DNA of 64,000 nt, taken from Defluviibacillus sp043739385 (GTDB taxonomy: Bacteria; Pseudomonadota; Gammaproteobacteria; Burkholderiales; Burkholderiaceae_C). Where the stretch lies: NCBI GenBank assembly GCA_043739385.1, contig JAYUED010000187.1:62001-126000 (forward strand), read 5' to 3'. The position numbers were made by a program, and so were the translations under genes. The notes beneath the pieces were generated by a model, which worked only from the letters and a program-made list of their open reading frames with translations, ran no database searches and was not told where the DNA came from. The first letter of the stretch is position 1. Each line of letters opens with the position of its first letter. Positions 1-8,817 of the stretch are shown here, piece after piece.

Positions 1-805
1 GGGCGAAAAGAAAATTGGCGACGTGATCCTAGACGTTAAGAACATCTCGCTCAGCTTCGGCGGTGTGAAGGCGTTGACTGACATCTCTTTCAATGTCAAG
101 GAGCACGAAATCCGCGCCATCATTGGTCCCAACGGGGCGGGTAAAAGCTCGATGCTGAACTGCATCAATGGCGTGTACGTGCCACAGACCGGCACCATCA
201 GCTTCAAAGGCCAAACCTTCAGCCACATGAACAGCCGCCAAGTGGCCGAAATGGGCGTGGCGCGCACGTTCCAGAATTTAGCGCTGTTTAAGGGCATGAG
301 CGTGCTCGACAACATCATGACCGGGCGCAACCTGCACATCAAAAGTAACCTGTTTTCGCAGGCCTTTCGCAACCCCTTCGGTATTTGGGGTTTGGGTGGC
401 GCTGACCGCGAAGAGACGCGCCACCGTGAGTTCGTAGAGCACATCATCGATTTTCTGGAAATTCAGGCGCACCGCAAAACCCCAGTGGGACAACTCCCCT
501 ATGGCCTGCAAAAGCGCGTGGATTTAGGCCGCGCGTTGGCGATGCAGCCGCAAGTACTGCTGTTGGACGAGCCCATGGCTGGCATGAACGTTGAAGAAAA
601 GCAGGACATGTGCCGCTTCGTGCTCGACGTTAACGACGAATTTGGGATGACCGTGGTACTGATTGAGCACGATATGGGTGTGGTGATGGACATCTCCGAC
701 CGTGTGGTGGTACTGGACTACGGCAAAAAAATTGGCGACGGCGCTCCCAATGAGGTTCGCAATAACCCTGAAGTCATCAAAGCCTACCTTGGCACTTCAC
801 ATTAA
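1..805 (+). CDS. livG: Branched-chain-type ABC transporter ATP-binding protein LivG, 5' partial
   Basis: This is the cytoplasmic ATPase of a LivFGHMK-type uptake system. Walker A (GPNGAGKSS), a signature-like PYGLQKR, Walker B (LLLDEP) and the LivG-family tail ending NNPEVIKAYLG are all visible. The frame stays open to the left edge. A GTG at 23 could start it, but the residues before it (GEKKIGDVILDV) look like normal LivG N-terminus. Base 1 is a g that would complete an ATG, so the true start is probably just outside the window. The permease gene livH begins 9 bases downstream, so they are likely one transcript. The family assignment is secure; the substrate is not readable from this gene. 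Confidence 0.93.
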   Translation, partial: GEKKIGDVILDVKNISLSFGGVKALTDISFNVKEHEIRAIIGPNGAGKSSMLNCINGVYVPQTGTISFKGQTFSHMNSRQVAEMGVARTFQNLALFKGMSVLDNIMTGRNLHIKSNLFSQAFRNPFGIWGLGGADREETRHREFVEHIIDFLEIQAHRKTPVGQLPYGLQKRVDLGRALAMQPQVLLLDEPMAGMNVEEKQDMCRFVLDVNDEFGMTVVLIEHDMGVVMDISDRVVVLDYGKKIGDGAPNEVRNNPEVIKAYLGTSH

Positions 806-814
806 GGACGTGGC

Positions 815-1744
815 ATGGGATTTTTTCTAGAAACACTGTTGGGCGGCCTGATGGCCGGGATGCTCTATTCCCTGGTCGCTCTGGGTTTTGTGCTGATTTT
901 CAAAGCCTCTGGCGTCTTCAACTTCGCCCAAGGTGCGATGGTGTTGTTTGCTGCGTTAGCGATGGCTAGGTTTGCGGAGTGGATTCCGCAGTTGACCGGG
1001 ATCGATAACAAATTCATAGCAAATTTTCTAGCTTTCATAGGCGCAGGCATCGTGATGTTTGGTGTGGCCTGGATCATCGAGCGACTGGTGCTGCGCCACC
1101 TCGTCAACCAGGAAGGCACCACGCTGCTGATGGCTACGCTGGGCATCAGTTACTTCATGGACGGTTTAGGCCAAACCATTTTTGGCTCGAATATTTACAA
1201 GATCGATATTGGGATGCCCAAAGAACCCATCATGGTGTTCGAGTCCGTGTTTGAGGGCGGCATTCTTATTAACAAAGAAGACCTCTATGCCGCGCTGATT
1301 GCCGCTGTGCTGGTCGCTGCTCTCAGCCTGTTCTTCCAAAAAACTGCAACGGGTCGTGCACTGCGTGCTGTGGCTGACGACCATCAAGCTGCGCAGTCGA
1401 TTGGCATCCCGCTGAACCGCATTTGGGTCATCGTATGGTGCGTAGCCGGGGTGGTCGCCTTGGTAGCGGGAATGATTTGGGGCAGCAAGCTAGGGGTGCA
1501 GTTCTCACTGACCACCATCGCTATGCGGGCTTTGCCTGTGGTGATCTTGGGTGGCTTGACGTCGGTGCCGGGCGCGATTGTGGGCGGGCTCATCATTGGT
1601 ATTGGTGAAAAACTCTCTGAGGTCTACCTGGGTCACTTCGTGGGGGGCGGCATTGAGATTTGGTTTGCGTACGTGCTGGCGCTGGGGTTCTTGCTGTTCA
1701 GGCCACAGGGTTTGTTTGGCGAAAAGATCATTGACCGCGTTTGA
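815..1744 (+). CDS. livH: Branched-chain-type ABC transporter permease LivH
   Basis: A 309-residue inner-membrane permease of the LivH family, almost entirely hydrophobic segments separated by short loops. Family features include the early run FNFAQGAMVLFAA, the loop TGRALRAVADD that contacts the ATPase, and the late VILGGLTSVPGAIVGG segment. It would form the membrane channel with LivM. It lies 9 bases after livG and 29 bases before livM. Residues 66-76 (DNKFIANFLAF) are encoded by an AT-rich stretch with atagc and ctagc motifs resembling the dispersed element described elsewhere in this window, but the match is weak. Confidence 0.93.
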   Translation: MGFFLETLLGGLMAGMLYSLVALGFVLIFKASGVFNFAQGAMVLFAALAMARFAEWIPQLTGIDNKFIANFLAFIGAGIVMFGVAWIIERLVLRHLVNQEGTTLLMATLGISYFMDGLGQTIFGSNIYKIDIGMPKEPIMVFESVFEGGILINKEDLYAALIAAVLVAALSLFFQKTATGRALRAVADDHQAAQSIGIPLNRIWVIVWCVAGVVALVAGMIWGSKLGVQFSLTTIAMRALPVVILGGLTSVPGAIVGGLIIGIGEKLSEVYLGHFVGGGIEIWFAYVLALGFLLFRPQGLFGEKIIDRV

Positions 1745-1773
1745 GCGTCTAAGCGCCTAAGAAAGAAACCCCT

Positions 1774-2850
1774 ATGTTTTACAGAGAAAACGGCCAGTTC
1801 AAGACCAGCTACCGGTCTGACCAGCAAATACTGCCAATTACCCAGGACAGATATGCCATCGCAGCTATCTTAATAATTGCGTTCGCCTTGGTGCCCTTGC
1901 TCGCCAGCGATTACTTCTTCCGCGCGATTTTGATTCCGTTCCTGATCCTCTCGCTGGCCGCCTTGGGCGTCAACATCCTGGTGGGCTACTGTGGGCAAAT
2001 TTCGCTGGGGTCGGGCGCGTTCATGGCGGTGGGCGCTTATGGGGCGTACAACTTCTTCATCCGTATTCCCAACATGCCGCTGGTGCCCGCGCTGATTTTG
2101 GGTGGGTTGTGTGCCACGGCGTTTGGCATCTTGTTTGGCTTGCCCAGTTTGCGGGTGAAGGGCTTGTATCTGGCGGTTGCCACGTTGGCGGCGCAGTTTT
2201 TCAGCGACTGGATGTTCCTGCGTATCAAGTGGTTCACCGCCGATTCACCTTCGGGCTCGGTGTCGGTGTCCAGCTTGCAGGTGTTTGGTTTTCCGATGGA
2301 CAGTGCGCTCTCCAAATACTGGTTCTGCCTGAGCATTTTGGTGGTGATTGCGCTGCTAGCGAAAAACCTGGTGCGCTCGGCCATTGGCCGGGAATGGATG
2401 GCGATACGTGACATGGATGTGGCTGCCGCCGTGATCGGTATTCGCCCTATGTACGCCAAGCTCAGCGCGTTCGCTGTCAGCTCGTTCATCATTGGTGTGG
2501 CTGGAGGGCTATGGGGCTTTGTCTACTTGGGTGCTTGGGAGCCTGCGGCGTTTTCGGTAGACCAGTCGTTTCGGCTGCTGTTCATGGTAATTATTGGGGG
2601 CCTGGGCTCCATCATGGGCAGCTTCTTTGGCGCGGCATTTATTGCTGTGTTGCCGATTGCGCTGAGTCAGCTGCTGCCTGCTATCGCCCGCCTGTTGGGG
2701 TTTGAGATTTCTACCGCCTTTGTATCGCACGCTGAGCTGATGGTGTTTGGCGGGCTGATTGTTTGGTTCTTGATCGTCGAGCCGCATGGCCTGGCCAAGT
2801 TGTGGGCGGTTGGCAAGCAAAAGCTGCGCTTATGGCCTTTCCCGCATTGA
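1774..2850 (+). CDS. livM: Branched-chain-type ABC transporter permease LivM
   Basis: A 358-residue inner-membrane permease of the LivM family and partner of LivH. It has a roughly 25-residue hydrophilic N-terminal tail and then multiple membrane segments. The family motif NILVGYCGQISLGSGAFMAVG is followed by GLPSLRVKGLYLAVATLAA and, late in the protein, VIIGGLGSIMGSFFGAA. The loop IGREWMAIRDMDVAAAVIG is the expected ATPase-coupling loop. The order livG-livH-livM-binding protein-livF is typical of betaproteobacterial operons for carboxylic acid uptake. Confidence 0.93.
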   Translation: MFYRENGQFKTSYRSDQQILPITQDRYAIAAILIIAFALVPLLASDYFFRAILIPFLILSLAALGVNILVGYCGQISLGSGAFMAVGAYGAYNFFIRIPNMPLVPALILGGLCATAFGILFGLPSLRVKGLYLAVATLAAQFFSDWMFLRIKWFTADSPSGSVSVSSLQVFGFPMDSALSKYWFCLSILVVIALLAKNLVRSAIGREWMAIRDMDVAAAVIGIRPMYAKLSAFAVSSFIIGVAGGLWGFVYLGAWEPAAFSVDQSFRLLFMVIIGGLGSIMGSFFGAAFIAVLPIALSQLLPAIARLLGFEISTAFVSHAELMVFGGLIVWFLIVEPHGLAKLWAVGKQKLRLWPFPH

Positions 2851-2883
2851 CGCCCTGGGGTGTCATGTTGATGTTGACGATTG

Positions 2884-2898
2884 TTGAGTTGAGTTGAG
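2884..2898 (+). repeat. Short tandem repeat (TTGAG)x3 upstream of the binding-protein gene
   Basis: Three perfect TTGAG units lie in the 81-base gap between livM and the binding-protein gene, about 35 bases before the start codon. It belongs to a series of short tandem repeats seen in gaps across this window. Confidence 0.75.
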
Positions 2899-2931
2899 TT
2901 GGCTGTTGTTCCTTTTCACTGGAGATAAATC

Positions 2932-4263
2932 ATGAAGCTACGTAACCTCGTTTTGGCCGTCGCCGTGGCGGCCGCAGCGGCCTCGTCGGTCATCACGACC
3001 AACGCTTTCGCGCAAGCCAAAGAGCAGTTTTTCCCGCTGCTGTCCTACCGCACTGGCCCCTATGCGCCCAATGGCGTGCCTTGGGCCAACGGCAAGCAGG
3101 ACTACCTCAAGATGGTCAATGCGCGCGATGGCGGTATCAATGGCGTCAAACTCACCTATGAAGAATGCGAAACTGGCTATGCCACTGACCGAGGCGTCGA
3201 GTGCTATGAGCGACTGAAGGGCCGCCCCGGCGTGGCTTTGTTTGATCCGCAAGCCACCGGCATTACCTTTGCGTTGACCGAAAAAGTAGTGGCCGACAAA
3301 ATTCCATTGCTCACCTTGGGCTATGGCCTGTCGATTGCGCAAGACGGAAATGCCTTTAAATGGAATTTCCCACTGATGGGCAGCTACTGGACGGGTGCAG
3401 ACATTTTGATCCAGCACTTGGCCAAAAAAGAAGGCGGCTTTGACAAACTCAAGGGCAAAAAGATTGCCTTGGTTTACCACGATAGTCCGTTTGGCAAAGA
3501 GCCGATCCCAGTGCTGCAAGAGCGTGCCAAGATGCATGGTTTTGATTTACAACTGCTGCCCGTTACAGCGCCTGGCGTAGAGCAAAAAGCTACTTGGCTA
3601 CAAGTTCGTCAAAGCCGCCCAGATTTCGTGCTGCTGTGGGGCTGGGGCGTAATGAACTCCACTGCCCTGAAGGAAGCGCAAGCCACAGGCTTTCCGCGCG
3701 ACAAGATGTATGGCGTGTGGTGGGCCGGTGCTGAACCAGACGTGAAAGACGTGGGCGAAGGGGCCAAGGGCTATAGCGCGTTGGCATTGAACACCTCGGG
3801 CCAACAGCCCAAGGTGATTCAAGACATTCTGAAATTTGTGTATGACAAAGGCCAGGGCGCTGGTCCGAAGGACGAAGTAGGTTCCGTGCTGTACACGCGT
3901 GGCGCCATCATCCAAATGCTGAGTATTGAGGCTGTGCGCCGCGCTCAAGAGCGCTATGGCAAAGGCAAAGTGATGACGGGTGAGCAGGTGCGTTGGGGCT
4001 TGGAAAATCTGGCGCTTGACCAGAAACGCCTCGATGCGCTGGGCTTCTCCGGCATCATGCGTCCGCTCAGCACCAGCTGCGCCGATCACATGGGTTCAAG
4101 CTGGGCACGGGTGCAAACCTGGGACGGCAGCAAGTGGGCTTTCTCTTCGGATTGGTACCAGGCTGATGAGCAAATCTTGAAGCCCATGGTGAAAGCTGGA
4201 GCGGACAAGTACCTGAGCGACAAGAAGATGGCGCGCCGCGACGCGGCGGATTGCCAGTCTTAA
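2932..4263 (+). CDS. ABC transporter substrate-binding protein (LivK-type, 443 aa)
   Basis: A periplasmic receptor for the adjacent Liv-type transporter. The first 28 residues form a Sec signal peptide (MKLRNLVLAVAVAAAAASS, then a cleavage region at AFAQA). The mature part has the type I periplasmic-binding fold signature, with features such as DYLKMVNARDGGINGVK and KGKKIALVYHDSPFGKEPIP. At 443 residues it is longer than classical LivJ/LivK (about 370), as in receptors associated with aromatic or other carboxylic acids. Its place between livM and livF, and the CoA-ligase gene after livF, suggest an organic acid rather than an amino acid. The ligand is inferred, not shown. Confidence 0.88.
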   Translation: MKLRNLVLAVAVAAAAASSVITTNAFAQAKEQFFPLLSYRTGPYAPNGVPWANGKQDYLKMVNARDGGINGVKLTYEECETGYATDRGVECYERLKGRPGVALFDPQATGITFALTEKVVADKIPLLTLGYGLSIAQDGNAFKWNFPLMGSYWTGADILIQHLAKKEGGFDKLKGKKIALVYHDSPFGKEPIPVLQERAKMHGFDLQLLPVTAPGVEQKATWLQVRQSRPDFVLLWGWGVMNSTALKEAQATGFPRDKMYGVWWAGAEPDVKDVGEGAKGYSALALNTSGQQPKVIQDILKFVYDKGQGAGPKDEVGSVLYTRGAIIQMLSIEAVRRAQERYGKGKVMTGEQVRWGLENLALDQKRLDALGFSGIMRPLSTSCADHMGSSWARVQTWDGSKWAFSSDWYQADEQILKPMVKAGADKYLSDKKMARRDAADCQS

Positions 4264-4267
4264 TGCC

Positions 4268-5083
4268 ATGAGTTCATCCGCCCCAAACATTGTCCTGAAT
4301 GTCAACGGCATTGAGGTCATCTACAACCACGTGATCTTGGTGCTAAAAGGCGTTTCACTGCAAGTGCCTGAGGGCGGTATCGTCGCTATCTTGGGCGGCA
4401 ATGGCGCAGGTAAGACCACTACGCTGCGTGCTATTTCCAATCTGCTCAAGGGGGAGCGAGGTGCTGTCACCAAGGGTAGCATCTCGTTGCGTGGAGAGCG
4501 CATTGAAAACCTCTCACCGTCTGACCTCGTGCAGCGCGGTGTAGTGCAGGTGATGGAAGGCCGCCACTGCTTCGCCCACCTCACCATTGAAGAGAATTTA
4601 CTGACGGGCGGCTACACCCGCAAAGACCCCGTCGAGGTGGCGCGAAACTTGGAAAAAGTCTACGCCTACTTTCCTCGCCTTAAGACGCGGCGGACCTCAC
4701 AGGCAGCCTATACCTCGGGTGGCGAGCAGCAAATGTGCGCCATTGGCCGCGCGCTGATGGCCAACCCCAGCATGGTGCTGCTCGACGAGCCTTCGATGGG
4801 GCTTGCGCCGCAAATCGTGGAAGAGGTGTTTGAGATCGTCAAAGATTTAAATGTCAAAGAAAAAGTCACTTTTTTGCTGGCTGAACAGAACACCAATATG
4901 GCGCTGAAGTACGCCGATTACGGCTACATCATGGAAAGCGGCCGCGTAGTGATGGACGGCGTGGCCAGCGATTTGGCCAACAACGAAGACGTGAAAGAGT
5001 TCTACCTGGGCGTTGGGGGTACTGAGCGCAAGAGCTTCAAGGATGTGAAAAGCTACAAGCGACGTAAGCGCTGGTTGGCTTAA
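4268..5083 (+). CDS. livF: Branched-chain-type ABC transporter ATP-binding protein LivF
   Basis: The second ATPase of the Liv-type transporter, 271 residues. Walker A (GGNGAGKTTT), signature (SGGEQQM), Walker B (MVLLDEPSMGLAP) and the switch region (LLAEQNTNMAL) are intact. A basic tail (SYKRRKRWLA) extends past the usual LivF end at EFYLG. The start codon lies 4 bases after the binding-protein stop, so the two are likely co-translated. It should pair with LivG on the cytoplasmic face. Confidence 0.93.
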   Translation: MSSSAPNIVLNVNGIEVIYNHVILVLKGVSLQVPEGGIVAILGGNGAGKTTTLRAISNLLKGERGAVTKGSISLRGERIENLSPSDLVQRGVVQVMEGRHCFAHLTIEENLLTGGYTRKDPVEVARNLEKVYAYFPRLKTRRTSQAAYTSGGEQQMCAIGRALMANPSMVLLDEPSMGLAPQIVEEVFEIVKDLNVKEKVTFLLAEQNTNMALKYADYGYIMESGRVVMDGVASDLANNEDVKEFYLGVGGTERKSFKDVKSYKRRKRWLA

Positions 5084-5162
5084 AAAATAGCCCTCTGATC
5101 GTTCTCTGGTATCCCCCGTGATATCCCTCCGAAACATCATTAATTATTTCCCAAAGAACCCT

Positions 5163-6422
5163 ATGAGCGATTTTTTTGATGCGCTAGAGCAGCGCGACCC
5201 AGCTGTCCGTGAGGCTGCACTGCTCGCCGCCTTGCCCGTCCAAATCGCCCACGCGCAGGTCAACGCCCCCGCTTTTTCCCAGATTTTGAAAGGTGTGGCC
5301 GCGACTGACATCACCAGCCGCGCCGCGCTGGCTCAGCTGCCTGTTACACGCAAGCACGAATTGCTTGAACTACAGAAGAAACACCGTGCAGTGGACGTAT
5401 TTGGTGGCTTTAGCGCTATTAAATTTGGATCAAATATGCCCCGTGTCTTCGCCAGTCCTGGCACGCTGTACGAGCCTGATGGTCAAGGGCCTGACCACTG
5501 GCGCATGGCACGTGCCATGTTCGCAGCGGGCTTCAGGCCGGGACAACTGATCCACAACTGCTTCAGCTACCACTTTGTACCCGCAGGTGCGATGATGGAA
5601 AGCGGTGCCCATGCGCTGGGGTGTACCGTGTTTCCTGGTGGAACGGGGCAGACCGAGCAGCAAGTCACCGCTATGGCGGAGTTGAAACCTGCAGGCTACA
5701 TCGGCACACCTAGCTTCCTCAAAATCATTTTGGAAAAAGCCGTTGAGATGGGGGTTCCGCTTCCCAGCGTGACCATCGCACTGTTTGGTGGTGAGGCCTT
5801 CCCTCCCTCCTTGCGAGATTGGTACTTGGCTCATGGCGTAGCGGGCTACCAGTGCTACGCCACCGCCGATTTGGGTTTGATCGCCTACGAGACGTCTGCG
5901 CGTGAAGGCTTGGTGCTTGATGAGGGGGTGATTTTGGAAATCGTTCGCCCAGGCACTGGTGAGCCCGTGCCAGACGGTGAAGTAGGCGAGGTGGTCATCA
6001 CCACGTTCAACACCGGCTACCCGTTGATCCGCTTCGGTACTGGCGATTTGTCGGTGGTGCTGCCCAGCCAGTGCCCTACGGGCCGCACCAATACCCGTAT
6101 CCAAGGCTGGCTGGGTCGGGCTGACCAAACCACCAAGATTCGGGGTATGTTCGTCCACCCCAGCCAGGTCGCGGACATTACCAAGCGCTTCCCGCAGGTA
6201 CTGCGCTCGCGCTTGGTGGTCACCGGTGCGATGGCGAACGACCAGATGACGCTGAACGTAGAAGTCGCCTCCGAGGGCATCGCTGAAATGGATACGCTGG
6301 AGAAGGCCCTGGGGCAAGCGGTGCGCGATGTCACCAAGCTGCGCGGCGACGTACGGATCGTGCCGACGGGCAGTCTGCCCAACGACGGCAAGGTGATTGA
6401 GGATGCCCGCAGCTACGCTTAG
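5163..6422 (+). CDS. Phenylacetate-CoA ligase-like AMP-binding enzyme
   Basis: A 419-residue adenylate-forming enzyme of the PaaK-like family, which joins CoA to an acid through an acyl-AMP. Visible family features are a Gly/Thr-rich loop (PGGTGQTEQQV), TADLGLIAYET, the RFGTGDLS segment with the adenylate-binding Asp, and the C-terminal LGRADQTTKIRGMFVHPSQV. A GTG at 5118 would add 15 residues, but homologues start near MSDFFDALEQRDP, so the ATG at 5163 is preferred. It lies 79 bases after livF on the same strand, consistent with uptake followed by CoA activation of the same substrate. Residues around 82-91 are encoded by an AT-rich stretch resembling the dispersed palindromic element. Confidence 0.82.
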   Translation: MSDFFDALEQRDPAVREAALLAALPVQIAHAQVNAPAFSQILKGVAATDITSRAALAQLPVTRKHELLELQKKHRAVDVFGGFSAIKFGSNMPRVFASPGTLYEPDGQGPDHWRMARAMFAAGFRPGQLIHNCFSYHFVPAGAMMESGAHALGCTVFPGGTGQTEQQVTAMAELKPAGYIGTPSFLKIILEKAVEMGVPLPSVTIALFGGEAFPPSLRDWYLAHGVAGYQCYATADLGLIAYETSAREGLVLDEGVILEIVRPGTGEPVPDGEVGEVVITTFNTGYPLIRFGTGDLSVVLPSQCPTGRTNTRIQGWLGRADQTTKIRGMFVHPSQVADITKRFPQVLRSRLVVTGAMANDQMTLNVEVASEGIAEMDTLEKALGQAVRDVTKLRGDVRIVPTGSLPNDGKVIEDARSYA

Positions 6423-6576
6423 GGTTGCGCGCTGCGCGGTGGCAGTACCTGCAGCCGGCGTTGACGTGGAAAAATAAGTCAGTATCCAGTCAGCACATAA
6501 GTAATTACCGCGGTACAAGCTAAGCAACTTGCCGCTACAGTCCCTTCTTTGAATTTGGTTGGCACTTGGAACGCAT

Positions 6577-7569
6577 ATGAATAAATTATTGACTCTGGCT
6601 GTGGCGGTTTCTGCCACTTTCTCTGTGCTGTCGCCGGCCCTGGCGGCAGATTTTCCGAGTAAAGACAAGCCCATCACTATCATCGTGCCCTTTACCGCCG
6701 GTGGCCCCACCGACCGGGTGGCACGGGACTTGGCCGAATCGTTGCGCAAGCCCTTGGGCGCTTCTGCCGTCGTGATTGAAAATGCCCCTGGCGCTGGCAG
6801 CTCGATTGGCGCCAATAAGGTTGCCAAGGCCACACCCGATGGCCACACGCTGCTGCTGAACCACATCGGTATGGCCACCATTCCCACACTGGTCCGCAGC
6901 GTGCCGTTCAAGGTAGAGACGGATTTTGAATACCTGGGCATGATCAACGAAGTGCCTATGACGCTGGTCGCCAAGCCCAGCATGCCTGCCAACAACTTCA
7001 AAGAGTTGACCGCATGGATTGCCGCCAACAAAGGCAAGATCAACTTGGGTAACGCTGGTATTGGCTCCGCCTCACACCTGTGCGGCCTGTTGTTCCAGTC
7101 CGCGTTGCAGACCGATATGACGACCATCCCCTACAAAGGTACTTCGGCCGCCATGAACGACCTGCTGGGTGGTCAGATCGACCTTATGTGCGACCAAACC
7201 ACCAATACCAGCGGTCAGATCGAAGCTAAAAAGATCAAAGCTTTTGCCGTCACCACCTCCAAGCGCCTCACCATCCCTGCGCTGAAGGATTTGCCCACTC
7301 TGCAAGAGTCTGGGTTGAAGGGCTTCGAGATTACTATTTGGCATGGCCTGTATGCGCCCAAAGGTACCCCACCCGAGATCGTGAAAAAGATCAATGATGC
7401 CTTGAAAATCGCACTGAAAGATCCTGAATTCATTAAGAAAGAAGAGGGCTTGGGTGCGATCATCATGACGGACAAGCGTATTGAGCCTGCCGAGCACAAG
7501 AAGTTTGTCGCGTCTGAGATCGCCAAATGGAGCCCTATCATCAAGGCGGCTGGCGTTTACGCTGATTAA
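6577..7569 (+). CDS. Bug family (TctC) periplasmic receptor 1
   Basis: A 330-residue periplasmic receptor of the Bug/TctC family, with a signal peptide cleaved near ALAAD. The mature start DFPSKDKPITIIVPFTAGGPTDRVAR contains the family motif PF-x-AGG-x-TD, and VIENAPGAGSSIGANKVAKA follows as usual. Bug proteins bind carboxylates and other small molecules for tripartite tricarboxylate transporters, but no TctA or TctB membrane gene is present here. A TTG at 6559 would add 6 residues; the ATG at 6577 fits a signal peptide better. A strong hairpin terminator follows. The upstream CoA ligase ends 154 bases earlier, so it may be a separate transcript. Confidence 0.9.
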   Translation: MNKLLTLAVAVSATFSVLSPALAADFPSKDKPITIIVPFTAGGPTDRVARDLAESLRKPLGASAVVIENAPGAGSSIGANKVAKATPDGHTLLLNHIGMATIPTLVRSVPFKVETDFEYLGMINEVPMTLVAKPSMPANNFKELTAWIAANKGKINLGNAGIGSASHLCGLLFQSALQTDMTTIPYKGTSAAMNDLLGGQIDLMCDQTTNTSGQIEAKKIKAFAVTTSKRLTIPALKDLPTLQESGLKGFEITIWHGLYAPKGTPPEIVKKINDALKIALKDPEFIKKEEGLGAIIMTDKRIEPAEHKKFVASEIAKWSPIIKAAGVYAD

Positions 7570-7624
7570 CCTATCCGCGCTGTTCGATTTTCCTGCGCAT
7601 AAAGGGCTACAGTAGCCCACCACC

Positions 7625-7660
7625 GGCCACCTTGACGCTCGCGCGTGGGGTGGCTTTTTT
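7625..7660 (+). terminator. Rho-independent terminator after Bug receptor 1
   Basis: The arms GCCACC and GGTGGC enclose an inner ACGC-TCGC-GCGT hairpin and are followed by six T. It lies 56 bases after the stop codon and separates the two Bug genes into different transcripts. Confidence 0.8.
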
Positions 7661-7663
7661 ATG

Positions 7664-7675
7664 GGGGGTACCCCC
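7664..7675. repeat. Perfect 12-base palindrome GGGGGTACCCCC
   Basis: A perfect palindrome immediately downstream of the terminator and 18 bases before the start of Bug receptor 2. It could be an operator or chance; nothing else in the window repeats it. Confidence 0.5.
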
Positions 7676-7692
7676 TTTGACGGAGATAACGA

Positions 7693-8730
7693 ATGAACCA
7701 GTCCTTGCCTGAAGTTTTAACCATTTGTAAGTTCAAACGCCGTGCGGTGATTGCCACATCAGCGTTGGCTGCTGTATTTTTAATAGCAAGTCCTGTGCTG
7801 GCGCAAGTCACATGGCCTACTAAACCCGTCAAAATCGTTGTGCCCTTCGCGGCGGGCGGAACCACTGACATCTTGGCGCGGGCCATGGCCCCGGAGCTGT
7901 CCAAAGCGTTCGGCCAGCAGTTCATCGTCGAAAACCGCCCTGGTGCAGGCGGCAATCTGGGTGCAGACGTGGTCGCTAAATCGCAGGCAGACGGCTATAC
8001 CTTGCTGATGGGTACCGTTGGCACGCACGGCATCAACAAGGCGCTGTACGACAAGATGCCGTTCGATCCAATCAAAGACTTCGCTCCGATCACGTTGGTG
8101 GCGGCAGTGCCCAATGTGATGGTGGTCAATACTGCGGCCGCGCGTGAGCGCGGTATCAACAACGTAGCGGACTTCATCAAATATGCCAAGGCCAACCCTG
8201 GCAAGCTCAGCATGGCGTCCAGCGGCAACGGGACGTCGATTCACCTCGCGGGCGAGTTATTTAAAACCATGACCGGCACCTTCATGACGCATATCCCTTA
8301 CCGAGGCTCAGGCCCCGCGCTGCTCGATATGGTGGGCGGTAATGTGGATGTGATGTTCGACAACCTGCCCTCTTCTATGCCCCAAATCAAGGGTGGTAAG
8401 TTGAAGGCCTTGGCAGTAACCAGTGCTCAGCGATCTTCTGCGATGCCTGATGTGCCGACGCTGGAGCAGGCCGGTGGCCCAGCTCTCAAAGGCTATGACG
8501 CCAGTTCGTGGTTTGGTTTATTGGCCCCCGCCGGCACACCGGCGGACGTGGTGAGCCGCATCCAGCAAGAGGTGGCCAAATCACTCAGCACCCCGGCGAT
8601 CAAGGAAAAGCTGCTGGCGCAGGGTGCGATTCCCAGTGGGAACACACCACATGAGTTTGCGATTTTCATCGCAGCTGAGCACAAGAAGTGGGCACAAGTC
8701 GTCAAAGCCTCGGGCGCCAAGGTGGATTAA
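7693..8730 (+). CDS. Bug family (TctC) periplasmic receptor 2
   Basis: A 345-residue Bug/TctC receptor with a long N-terminal stretch (MNQSLPEVLTICKFKRRAV) before the hydrophobic core and cleavage near VLAQ. The mature protein opens VTWPTKPVKIVVPFAAGGTTDILAR, with VENRPGAGGNLGADVVAKS following, both typical. A GGAG ribosome site lies about 8 bases before the ATG. It is clearly divergent from Bug receptor 1, so this is not a recent tandem duplication. No membrane partners are adjacent. The ligand is unknown. The hydrophobic core is encoded partly by an AT-rich stretch with gctg and aatagc motifs. Confidence 0.9.
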   Translation: MNQSLPEVLTICKFKRRAVIATSALAAVFLIASPVLAQVTWPTKPVKIVVPFAAGGTTDILARAMAPELSKAFGQQFIVENRPGAGGNLGADVVAKSQADGYTLLMGTVGTHGINKALYDKMPFDPIKDFAPITLVAAVPNVMVVNTAAARERGINNVADFIKYAKANPGKLSMASSGNGTSIHLAGELFKTMTGTFMTHIPYRGSGPALLDMVGGNVDVMFDNLPSSMPQIKGGKLKALAVTSAQRSSAMPDVPTLEQAGGPALKGYDASSWFGLLAPAGTPADVVSRIQQEVAKSLSTPAIKEKLLAQGAIPSGNTPHEFAIFIAAEHKKWAQVVKASGAKVD

Positions 8731-8817
8731 CGCGCATTCGCGCATATTAATTGCCAGTAACCACAATTACGACAATTAGTGACTATTCCCATAGTCATGG
8801 CCGCATAGACTTGCAGG

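Noticed and set aside
6560..6574. A GG-N10-GC pattern (TTGGCAC...GC) resembling a sigma-54 promoter
   Set aside because: It ends 2 bases before the preferred start codon of Bug receptor 1, so transcription would begin inside the gene. The -12 part also lacks TTGC.
5430..7127. A 565-codon open frame on the minus strand
   Set aside because: It lies antisense to the CoA ligase and first Bug receptor, crosses their intergenic gap, and its translation has no family features. It is a by-product of high-GC codon usage.
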